Assembly: GCA_014529385.2 (NCBI GenBank)
Contig: CM043963.1
Coordinates: forward strand, 82,522,912 to 82,586,911
Origin: Adiantum capillus-veneris
Taxonomy: Eukaryota > Streptophyta > Polypodiopsida > Polypodiales > Pteridaceae
Length of the DNA stretch: 64,000 bases
Direction of reading: 5' to 3'
Position numbers and translations under genes: made by a program. Below, piece after piece: positions 23,801 through 35,800 of the stretch. Under the pieces are notes generated by a model, which ran no database searches, was not told the origin of the DNA, and saw nothing but the letters and a program-made list of their open reading frames with translations. Each line of letters starts with the position of its first letter. Within the stretch, counting starts at the first letter, position 1.

Positions 23801-26800
23801 GTGACAAAATGTTTGCCCACCGCATCTGCTTGTCCGAAAGCTGTTTTTGAGACAAGAAATAGCGTAAACTCTCATGAGTGGTGAACACTGTACAACCGGC
23901 TCCGAGGAGAAAGTGTCGCCACAAAGTAAGAGCATAGATAACTGCAAACAATATCTCCTTATAAATCTGTGCAACCCATTCTGATCTAGAAAACATTCTA
24001 CTCTCGTAGGCTACAACATGGCCTTCCTGCACCAAGATCGTAGCCACAAGCATCATAGTATACCTCAAATTCTATGGGATCGACTTTTCTTTGCCTTCTT
24101 CTTGCCTTTGCTGTGTCTCATGATCTTGCTCTTTCTTCCCTCGTCACTAGACTTGGTGTAAGGTGCAGTTGAAGTGAATGTTGAACTTTGCTCAAGATGA
24201 GTGCTTCGAACTGTGCTCAAGGGTTCCTTTTACTTACGTAAGGGAGAGCCTTCCGTTCCTTTAGTGAGAGATTGCAATGGACACAAACAAAGTGGATAAA
24301 CTCTTTGTGAATGAAGGTGTTGAGACTAAGAGATAGAGAGAGAAGAATACGACACCAGAATGTTGTCAAACCCTCCTCCGAAGGCCCCACTCTCTATGGC
24401 GAGAGCGGTCTACTATTGATTGCACAAATTCTACAATGCTTGGACTTGCCGACGATGAGGACGAAGACGAGACAGGTTGAAATTTGAAAATGCTAAGGCT
24501 GAATCTGCAAATCTTTATCTGCTGAATTCTGACTCTATGTCAGTGATAATGTCGATGGTGACGATGCGACGACGACGTGCTGAAAACGCAGATATTGAAA
24601 TCTGCATTTTCCGGACTGAAACTGTAAACCTTGATGAATCTCACCGTGCGGCGAGGATGTGCTGCGGGAAGGTGAGATCTGCGAGGTTTGGGGCTTCTAC
24701 TATGATGCTTGATTGCTGAAAATTGAAAACGCTAGTCTACTTGTTGATCTTGTCGCGATGGACTACAAAACGCTAAGGGCTGAACTGCAATCCAAAAGCG
24801 CTAGGCTGAATTCTGCTTCCTGCGGTAGAAATCTACTAACGCTGGGAATCTGCTGTTTTCTGGGGTCGTCGGGGCTGATCTGCTGTACAAAACGCCAGGG
24901 CTGATCTGTCTTGCAAAAATGCTAGCTTCTCAGTTGGGCTAAAAACGCTAGGTCGATTGCGGGGGTTGGTCTTTCTGAGAAGTTGCTTGTTGAGCAAGTG
25001 CTCCCGATGCCCCTTCTGAACCTTGATGAATCTCACCGTGCGGCGAGGATGTGCTACGGGAAGGTGAGATCTGCGAGGTTTGGGGCTTCTACTATGATGC
25101 TTGACTGCTGAAAATTGAAAACGCTAGTCTACTTGTTGATCTTGTCGCGATGGACTACAAAACGCTAAGGGCTGAACTGCAATCCAAAAGCGCTAGGCTG
25201 AATTCTGCTTCCTGCGGTAGAAATCTACTAACGCTGGGAATCTGCTGTCTTCTGGGGTCGCCGGGGCTGATCTGCTGTACAAAACGCCAGGGCTGATCTG
25301 TCTTGCAAAAATGCTAGCTTCTCAGTTGGGCTAAAAACGCTAGGTCGATTGCGGGGGTTGGTCTTTCTGAGAAGTTGCCTGTTGAGCAAGTGCTCCTGAT
25401 GCCTCTTCTGCCAGAAAGTGCTAGTGCTAGGTTTCTATACATACAAACTTAGGAAAATTGCCCTACCTAGTTCCCAACAAAAGTCACTTCCCTACCTAGT
25501 TCCCAACAAAAGTCACTTAAAAATAATAAGTGAAAAATGTCAAAAATAGGGAAAATAGGTCTATGCACTGCAAAATTGCTCCTTATGGAAATCTGATGAT
25601 CATGCTGTGTGCAACCAGAGGATATGCATCTAATCTAAGTGTCTGGACATGCACAGTCTGCGAACAGACTCACAAAAGTGCCAGATCACTTCCTATTCTA
25701 GACTGACTTGATTGAACTGAACCCTGGTCATGCTGTAGCTTGTCCACGGACACATAGGGTTGGATGTGTCACGTGACATCCCCTTCTTTTCAAAGTGAGG
25801 TACTGGTCCCGAACTGTATGGCGTCGAGGGAGATCGCCAACTGCGTCTGGATTCCTGGAAAGGATTCTTCGTCGGCTCACTCTGATGCGTGGGTCATGCG
25901 ATACTTGAACTTCATAAAGGTCTGCAACGCTTGCTTCTTTGGGCCGCGCCGAAAGCGACAGTCTTCTGTGGCTTCTTCAATGCTTCAACTTCGTCGATAG
26001 TCATGCTTCTATCCTCTTCTAGAATCTCTGAGGCTAAAAATTCCCGAAACCACTTCCAACACAAAAACATGAACATACCTATTCCATATAAAGTGACTGG
26101 AAAAATATGATTCTTCTGTAGAGCCTGTGCATGCAACGTAGATGAACATAGAGACGGAGTGCCCAACTGTTCATCAAACACACGCGAACAATGAGATCGA
26201 ATCTTGACTTTTTGATCTAAATTAGTCAACTGTGGCAAATCACAATGGAAATGCCGATGCTTGATGCTCAATCCTTCTTGTGCTCTTTCTACGACTGTGC
26301 CGTGCCAAGGAAGAGACATGGAATGTGACTTCCTTGAATGCATACTTTTCAGCTTTTCATGAGAAATCCGCATACATCCTTGCTCATTCATGAGTGAAAG
26401 GTGCTCAACGTACAATATGTCATGCTTAGGAAAAGGGATCACATAAAGACGGTGACTAAAATACAAGAAATGATCACGAATGAAACACTCGTACAATGTG
26501 TGCTGACTAATCATTCGAACATATAATACTTCCTGTGAGGGTTCCTTGGACCTAGGCTCGAGAGCCAAGATCGAATCTTCCTGAGGGGGTTCTTTGGACC
26601 TAGGCTCGAGAGCCAAGATCGGTTCTTTCTGAGGGGGTTCTTTGGACCTTGACTCGAAAGCCAAGATCGGTTCTTCGTGATTGATCGAATCTGCAATGAG
26701 GTTAGCTTCACCAGAGAAAGTATCAACTAACACATCATCCTTGTGAACAATCACATCATCTTCATGCAAATCATCATGCTCGTGAGAAATCACATCTTGA

Positions 26801-29800
26801 TCATCATGCAAATCATCATGCTTGTCCTTATCATCCAAATCATCATGCTCATCATCATTAGTCAAATCATCATGCTCATCATTATCATTCAAATCATCAT
26901 GCAAATCCTGTGTATCATGCTTTGGAGAAGAAGAGACTGAGAGAGTCTCCTTTTCCCGAATCTCTTGCATCTGTGCCTGAACTTGAGAAAAGAGTCGCAA
27001 CATTTCTTTCATGTGTCGGTCGTTCATTGCTTGTCTTGCTTTGTTCTCGCGATCAAATTTTGCTTCTCTTTCGTCGCATTCACGTGCTATGGCTGCCATT
27101 CTTTCTTCGTACTTACGATCAATTTCTGCTTTCCTTGCTTCGCGTTCTAACTTCCTTGCTTCGCGTTCGAACTTGTTGTCCATAAACATCTGCTCCAAAG
27201 CCTCCATAGGAGTTAGTGCAATCCTTGGCGTAGATGGGAAATGGAGAGGGTCAGAAAAACCTCTTGGTGGGGAAAACTCTTCTTCGCCACTCCCATGCTC
27301 ACCACCTCCATGCGAAGTATCCATTCCGCTTCAGGTGATGACCATCCACTGAAGTCTTGGGTTCTTAAGTTCACGAGGAACTTGGGTTCTTGTGGGTCTT
27401 GGGTTCTTGGGTTCTTGAGGGTCTTGAAGTTCTTGGGTTCTTGAGTGTCTTGAGGTTCTTCTTTAGCTTGCAATCTATGTTAGAGAAGGATATTCTCTTC
27501 ACCCGAGTTCTTCTCTTTCTTGTGGGCACACCCCTTGGCGGCCTTGCGCTCACACCAAGGTTGCTTTTTCCCACCTCACGTCGATTGGCCGGCCGCTAAG
27601 TGCACGGTCCACTCTAAATGAGTGAAAAAAGGCACAAGGGGAGGCTGGACAAGCCCTTCTTTCTTGGGTTTCCTGTCACTCTTCAAAAACAAGATTAGGA
27701 ATCGACACGCCCAAGAGGACTTGGGTTACGTGCGACTGCAACAAGCAATAAAAAATAAAATCTGTGGTTCTTGTGGTTCTTTCCTTGAGTGATACAGAAC
27801 ACTACCAAAGCTCTGATACCAATGTAAGGTGCAGCAGAAGTGAATCTTGAACTTTGCTCAAGATGAGTGCTCCGAACTGTGCTCAAGGGTAGGTAGGGCA
27901 ATTTTGCTAAGTTTGTATATATAGAAACCTAGCACTGGCACTTTCTGGCAGAAGAGGTAGCAGGAGCGCTTGCTCAATAGGCAACTTCTCAGCAAGACCA
28001 ACCCCCGCAACTGACCTAGCGTTTTCAGCCCAACTAAGAAGCTAGCGTTTTTGCAAGACGGATCAGCCCTGGCGTTTTGTACAGCAGATCAGCCTTGGCG
28101 ACCCCAGAAGACAACAGATTCCCAGCGTTAGCAGATTTCTACCACAGGAAGCAGAATTCAGCCTAGTGTTTTTGGATTGCAGTTCAGCCCTTAGCGTTTT
28201 GCAGTTCCATCGTGACAAGATCAACAAGTAGACCAGCGTTTTCGATTTTCAGCAGTCAAGCATCATAGTAGAACCCCCAAACCTTGCAGATCTCACCTTC
28301 CCGCAACACATCCTCGCCGCACGGTGAGATTCATCAAGGTTTACAGTTTCAGCCCGGAAAACGCAGATTTCAGCATCTGCGTTTTCAGCGTGTCGTCATC
28401 GCATCGATGCCATCGACATCGTCACTGCATAGAGTAAAAATTTAGCAGATAAGGATTTGCAGATTTCAGCCTTAGCATTTTCAGATTTCAGCCCATCTCG
28501 TCATCGTCCTCATCGTCGGCAAGTCCAAGCATTGTAGAGATTTGTGCAATCAATAGTAGACCTCTCTCGCCATAGGGAGTGGGGCCTTCGGAGGGGGGTT
28601 TGACAACATTCTGGTGTAGTATTCTTCTCTCTCCATCTCTCAGTCTCAACACCTTCATTCACAGTGTTCATCCACTTTGTTTTTGTCCATTGCACTCTCT
28701 CACTAAAGGAACGGAAGGCTCTCCCTTCCATAAGTAAAAGGAAGTTCCCAACAAAAGTCACTTAAAAATAATAAGTGAAAAATGTCAAAAATAGGGAAAA
28801 TAGGTCTATGCACTGTAAAAATGCTCCCGATGGAAATCTGATGATCATGCTGTGTGCAACCTGAGGATATGTATCTAATCTAAGTGTCTGGACATGCACG
28901 GTCTGCGAACAGACTCACAAAAGTGCCAGATCACTTCCTATTCTAGAATGACTTGATTGAATTGAACCTTGGTCATGCTTTAGCTTCCTATTCTAGACTA
29001 GACTTGATTGAACTAAACCCTGGTCATGCTGTAGCTTGTCCACGGACACATAGGGTTGGATGTGTCACGTGACACTTGGAGATCGAAGAATTGTTAGAGC
29101 TATCAGAAGAAGATGAGGACGATTTGGAAACATCCTCAAATCTCGCTCGTCTCTTTGCCCTTTTGGCTTTTCAAAAATATATCTCCGTCCCAAGTAGCCT
29201 GGATAGTCTGCTGATCGACTTTGCTTTTCGGGCGACTTCTTGGTCTTCAAGAGTTTGCTGACTCGTCGTTCTACTGCTCCTTCAAACTTATCCTCTAAAT
29301 ACACCTTCTAAGCAAGAGTCCTTGGTGTGGTCGGATTCTTCAGTGCTGACTTTAGAGGTGATCTGATGGCGGAACGCCATCTAGAATGCATCTCGTCAAG
29401 CGAGTGCTTGGCCAAAAATTTCGCATACTGAGGATCCTTGGAATACTGAAGCATCTGCTGGGCACAAGCGTTAACCTGCTATTGCCGCTGCATCTCCATC
29501 CTTTCGTACTCAGTAGGTGGAGATGGCCCGTACGGTTCTGAATCTTCAAAAGATGGATGATGTCCGTTGGAATCTTCATTGTTCTCGTGTGAGCCGGAAT
29601 GGTCGGGTGCACTTTCCTCTTGGCGGGATTCGTTGATTGAATCCATGTGTGCTGTGAGTAAATGTCACGTGCACATTAACCCTATGTGCATGTGGACAAG
29701 CTACTTTAGGTCCAGGGTTCAGGTCAGCTTAGGAAGTGTTCTGACACCTTTGTGAGCCTGTGCGCAGGCCGTGCATGTCCAGACACTTAAGAGTAGTTGC

Positions 29801-32800
29801 ATATCCTCTGGTTGCACACAACATGATCATCAGCATGACAGTCAGTACCCATCATGAGCATTTTTCAGTGCACAACATTTTCCCTATTTTATTCATTTTT
29901 CACTTATTATTAATAAGTGACTTTGTTGGGAAACTGGGTAGGGCAATTTTGCGAAGCATTTACAAAAGAAACCTAGCGCTAGCACTATGTGGCAGAAGAG
30001 GCAGCAAAAGTCCACCAACTTACATTGCACCTTCTCAGCAAGACCGGCAGGTGACATAGCCTTTTCAGCCAACAACAGATCAAGACCAGTGTTTGGCTTC
30101 AGTTTCAGCCTAGCGTTTCAACAGTACCAGATCAGCCCTGGCGTTTTGCAGATCCCCAAATCAGGCCTAACGTTTTTGCATCTTGCAGATTCATGGTGAC
30201 AGATCAGCCCCTAGCATCAGCGTTTTCAGTTTTCAGCACTTAGACACAACAGATTCTGCCCCTAGCCTCTCAGATCTCACCTACCCGCAGCAGATCCTCC
30301 CCGTACTATCAGATCAGCCAGCGTTTTTAGTTTCAGCCCGTTGTCCGCAGATTTCAGCATCTGCATTTTCAGCCCATCATCGTCGCGTCGTCGCCATCGC
30401 CGTCCTCGCTGATACAGTGTCAGAATTCAGTAGTTAGCAGATTTGCAGATTTCAGCCCGTCTTGTTGTCGTCATCATTGTCGTCGACATCGTTGGCAAGT
30501 CTATTGCATCTAGACCATTGTACCAGATTTGTGCAATCAATAGCATAGACCTCTCTCGCCATAGAGAGGGGGGCCCTTAGAGGAGGGTTTGACAACCGTC
30601 TGGTGTCGTATTCCTCTCTCTCTCTCTCTCTCTCTCTCAGTCTCAGCACCTCATTCATAGTGTCATTCACTTTGTTTGTGATCATTTGCACTCTCTCACT
30701 AAAGGAACGGAAGGCTTCCCTTTCGTAAGTAAAAGGAACCCTTGAGCACAATTCGGAGCACTTATCTTGAGCAAATATCCAACATCTTCCGCTACACCTT
30801 ACAATAAAGGGTTGATCTTTCGTAGAAGAAGAATCGATTGAGCTATGATACCATTGTAACAGACTTGGACACTCCCAAGTCGAGAATCTACCACAACACA
30901 GGGGAGCAAACTAAAAAAAACTAAACAAAACTGAGTGAGTGTCACAAATTGATGACGTGGCAATTTTGCTCGGACACAAACGCGTACTGATTTTACGGGT
31001 TCCCGGATTCTGCGTTGACATGTTGATGTGGCAGGCGGTACAAACGTTGACGTGGCAGCAATACGGAACACCTGGAATTTCCATTGATAGGTTGACGTGG
31101 CAGGTTGTACAAACAGACCCGCTTTTTGCAATGACAAATGTACGAAATTTCCATAAATTGCGTTGATTGCTTTTTGGGCAATTTTTGGAGCCAGAAGCTT
31201 TTTGGACTTATTTGTTATTAAGTTTGAAGCTTTTGGAACTTTTGCTTTTGAGTTTGATTGATTTTGGGGCTTTGCTTTTGGCATCCCTTGTAAGAATAAA
31301 AGAGCCCTAAGGGCCTTACTTCTCAGAGCATCTGGACGCGGAGTCTGAGAGCAGAGGACCTTGTGGGAGTTGTACTTTGCTCAAAGATTAATATAAAAGA
31401 AATACCGAAAGGGGCACCAAGTCTTTCGGGCCAATCTCTCTGGGCATGGAACTACACCGGGCCGTGTCGACTAAATTGAACTATGATTTTAAAGTTGTGA
31501 AGTATTTTAAGTGAATCTCTCTCATGTCGCGACAAAATCTAGACTTGGGGTGTCCAAGTTTGTTACAGTGGTATTTGAGCACGGCCGATTTCTCTTCTAT
31601 CGGGAAATCCAATCCTTTTTCTCGTGACACTTATGGATTCTGACAAGAATCAATCGACTTCTTCTGCATCTGCTGATGCGGGAGGAGACCATGCAGAAGA
31701 CTTTAACGATTTAATAGAGGAAGAGTACGGGCCACCTCGGCCTACTCTGTAGGAACTTTGTCACAAAAAGCTGACGTGGCAAAGACCTAAAGAATGGAGC
31801 CAACTTGCAGATCCCGGTCGAGGGGCCTAAACCCTAAGAAGAACAAGTAGCAGAAGAAGAAGTCCTACCAACTTATGGGGACCATGTCTGATGGGGCCCC
31901 GATGACATAAAGGAATTAAAATAAAGCAAGACCCACCCACACACATGCGCAGCTGATGATGTGGCAGTTGTATGGAAAATCCGGGAATTGTGATGACATG
32001 AAGACGTGGCTGAGTACGGATTTCTGCGTTTAGCGTTGACTGTTGACGTGGCAGTTGTATGGAAGCTTTTCACTATAAACTGCTTTTGGAGCCTAGGGCC
32101 TTTAAATATGAGGCCATGGGCTCATTCTCTGGCATGCTTCCCGGAGAAGGTACAGAGTCTGGAGTACCGGCTTGTACTCTGTTCATGCAATATAAAGAAA
32201 TACCGAAAAGGGGCGCCAAGGTTTGGGGCCAATACTCTTTGGGGTGGATTTTCGACACTCCGTGACGCGTGTCGTTTCTCTCTCTCAGTTCAGTTGTTAT
32301 TGAAGTGCTAAAAGTATGTTTAGTCTGTTCTTTTCTATTGGCGCGTAGTGCGTGTCTTGTGACAGTGGTATCTGAGCATCAGGCGTGTGCTTTTCTGAAA
32401 GCATACCGGTCCCACCAAAGAACAGACAGAGTAAGATTGCACTTCCAAAGTTCATTGGAAATTTTAGCTCCGTGCTCCGATCCCGGACTTATTAGTCACT
32501 CCCACCCTTACTTCATCGCGCATCAAGCGCGCTCTCGTCTTCACTGCTCATGTCTTACAGGGCATAAGCCATAAAGATCACTTGCAAGAGAAGGATTCAA
32601 GATTTGTTTCGAGTCACTTTTTTTCTCAAAAGCAGTGCCATGCAGATGTTGATGTCTATAGCTACCAAGCAGCACACTCCAAGGACTTGGCAAGCTTTCA
32701 AGAAAATTTTGCCCGAAGTTATATGGTTTCTGATATCTTCCTTCGGAGTGCAACTTCTGGCAGAGTGGGGTATCCTGAAATGCTTGCCATGGAAACCCTA

Positions 32801-35800
32801 GCAGATTATAACTCGAAATTTCTCGACATCTCTCAGTAGGTGTCTCTTCATGAGCAGATGACCTTGGAGGTCCAGTGCGATTGCTATCTTGGGACTACCA
32901 TGGCCGCCAAAGAGACCCTGTTTGTCCAAGAGCTGATGGACCATGTTGTGCTCGGCTACGACCCTATGGAATAAACCTAACCCTATTTTTTGGTACAAGT
33001 TTCATGATGGAAAGTCGGTCAACTTTTCGAGCTCGATTGATGTCGAGATTGCTTTTTAAGTTTGAAATCTGTTTGAGAACTTGTTTGGTGATCTTGTTTA
33101 AAATTTGTTTGAAATGGATGGTATCTGTTTTGAACCTGTCTTGGTGCCAATTTGAATTGTTTGACTCTAGTTTTAATACTGGTTTCAATGATTCGTGAAT
33201 TTACTCCCGAGTGGAGTAGTGAGAAATGATGTTTGAGAATGCTTGTTCATACTTATGGCTCGGACCCTTGTGGTTATTTGCGGGGGGAGTATTGAATGAT
33301 TGAAATGTGTTGTTTTTACTCATGGCTCGGACCCTTGTGGTTATTTGCGGGGGGAGTATTGAATGATTGAAACATGCTGTTTTTACTCATGCCCCGAACC
33401 CTTGTGGTTATTTACGGGGGGAGTATTGTTGTTGTGACTCCTGGCCCGCCGGACCTGGATGGTTATGCGGGAGGAGTATTAAGAAGTCTGAGCAGTGGCT
33501 ACTCTCAACACCTCCAAATGACGCAGGCTGCGGTCTGGGGTGCGTTTGGTTGTAAAAGGCCTGTATATCTCTTGGCCCGGACCTTTTTAGGTTATACGGG
33601 AGGAGTGATGAGGGAGTTGTTGAATATCTCCCGGTCCGGACCTTGTTAGGTTATGCGGGAGGAGTGTTCATCGGCGGCTTTATGTTTCTATGTCTTGTAA
33701 CTTGCATATGTGAGCATTTGTGTTGCATTGTGATGTGCCAACTACTGAATGTTCCTAACTGGATGAGATTGCTTGGGTATGTAATTTTAGTGCATCAAGA
33801 CACCCGTGGAAGATCAATACAGTCTGGGTGTGATGGCTAATTTTACTACGCTGGACTATCAAGAGTTTCGATTTGGACAAAAGGAGAAGCCAACTCCTTG
33901 ATAAAAAGAGCCAAAAGGAGAAGCCAACTCCTTGATCAAAAGGGCCGAAAGGAGAAGCTCACTCCTTAACAAAAAGAGCAAACTAATTGTCCCTCAGAAT
34001 GACCCTCGGAAATTTTTGAGCTAACTTGAGTTGTTTTACAGATATGTTGTAATCGCGGACAATTACTCTCTTTCAAGAAGGGTAGATGTTACAAACTGCT
34101 CAAGTGTCAAAGACCTGAAGAATGGAGCCAACTTGCACATCTTGGCGGAGGGGCCTAAACCCTAAGAAGAACAAGTAGCAGAAGAAGAAGTCCTCTAACT
34201 TATGGAGACCCTGTCCGATGGGGCCCCAATGACATAAAGGAATTAAAATAAAGCAAGACCCACCCACACACACGCGCAACTGATGACGTGGCAGTTGTAC
34301 GGAAAATCCGGAAATTGCACCGACATGATGACGTGGTAGACTGTACGGATTTCCGCATTTTGGGTTGGTTGCTGACGTGGCAGTTGTACGGAATTTTGTG
34401 ATTTACGCTGACAGCTTTTTGTGCATTGCTTTTGAACCAATTGCTTTTGAGTTTGAAGCTTTTCACTGTAAACTGCTTTTGGGGTATGAGGCCATGGACT
34501 CATTCTCTGGCATGCTTCTTGGAGAAGGTGTAGAGTCTGGAGTACCGACTTGTACTGTGTTGATGCAATATAAAAAAATACCGAAAGGGGTGCCAAGGTT
34601 TGGGGCCAATACTCTCTTGGGTGGAATTCCGCCACTCCTTGTCGCGTGTCGTTTCTCTCTCTTAGTTTAGTTGTTATTGAACTGCTAATAGTATGTTCAG
34701 TTTGTTCTTTTCTATTGGCACGTGGTGCGCGTCTTGTGACAAACTTCAAGAGATGGAACGGCGACAGCAGGTTGAGGAGTGCACGAGGCAGATGATTAAA
34801 TTTGCGAAGGACTCTCAGCTTGCAAAATTTTTGTCTCAGCAATTCATCGCTGAAGTGCATACTCAGTGGCAAAAAGCCACCAAACCACCAATTAAACCGG
34901 CAATCAAGAAGCCTCCTTGGCTTCTTCGTGTCCAGAAGCTGATTGATTTGGGCCTGAACCGCACCATGGAGTTCTTCTTTTGTAAACATTCTCGGAGTAT
35001 CGGAAAAGCAACTGAAGCAACGAGGGTCAAAAATCCACTTTTAAAAACTCCAGAAAGTAGAACAAGCATGTACGCTTCAAAGGATTGCCCAGTTCGTCCT
35101 CATTGTGTGACAGCTCGGACACCTCATCTTCTTATGACTCCAGTGATGAGAACAGGAAGGGCAAGAAACGACGGAAAGATCATACGTTTTATGCAAAGAA
35201 AAGCACTTTTACAGAGCCAATCAATATGATTTCCTCACGACAAGGGCAAAAAGCCCAAAGAATTCAAAGAGGGAGGACATGCAGTAAAGTTTGAGCGCTT
35301 TTCAGGGTTTCGAGATGCTTCCAAGCTCTGTTCAGTATGAACTTAGTGATGGATTGGGATCCCCTGAAATGATTCTCGCACACGACAGTGCTTGAGGCGA
35401 CAGATTCTCATACACGAAAATGCTTGAATCGAAAAATCTCTATAGACATGATTGCAATATGGGATTAGTTAACCCGACATCAACGAGGTCCAGAATGGAT
35501 CTAGATGTGGTTACTGAATACGTTGCTGGCAGTCATTGTCTACGATTTGGAATGAATGTTTTCATGATTGATAATCATGTGATGTCTTGTGATGTCATGT
35601 GCAGTGATGTGGTTGTCGTCTTTGTACATGTGCTAGATGTGTTGTGTCTAGTGCGTCGGTATTAACAGTCAGTGTCTACTAAGACAGTTTATGGCCTCTG
35701 TCTGTTTTGCAAGTGTAATCGAGGGCGATTACAATTCTTTCAAGAGGGGGGTATGTCACAAATTAATGACGTGGCAGTTCTGTCCGGACACATACACTTG

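Larger units (their letters stand above)
24159..29074 (-). mobile_element. Element E: LTR retrotransposon with a single ORF
   Basis: A complete 4.9-kb minus-strand insertion flanked by exact 5-bp target duplications CTTGG (24154-24158 and 29075-29079). Order on the minus strand: 5' LTR, initiator-Met primer site, one 470-codon ORF, polypurine tract, 3' LTR. It has no pol and so depended on another element for reverse transcription and integration. It is inserted into the gag-like frame of element G, which resumes on the far side. The two LTRs differ by a 392-bp duplication in one and an internal 854-bp inversion in the other. Confidence 0.88.
31759..34741 (+). mobile_element. Element J inserted in element H
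   Basis: Plus-strand LTR retrotransposon of 2983 bp with exact 5-bp target duplications AACTT (31754-31758 and 34742-34746). 5' LTR 31759-32364, primer site 32366-32377 (TGGTATCTGAGC), a decayed gag, a 67-bp repeat array, polypurine tract 34073-34086, 3' LTR 34087-34741. No pol. It is the youngest insertion in the G-H-J stack by position. Confidence 0.9.

Noticed and set aside
26743-27352. Plus-strand frames rich in Ile-Met-Leu or Ser
   Set aside because: Shadows of the repetitive acidic minus-strand ORF of element E.
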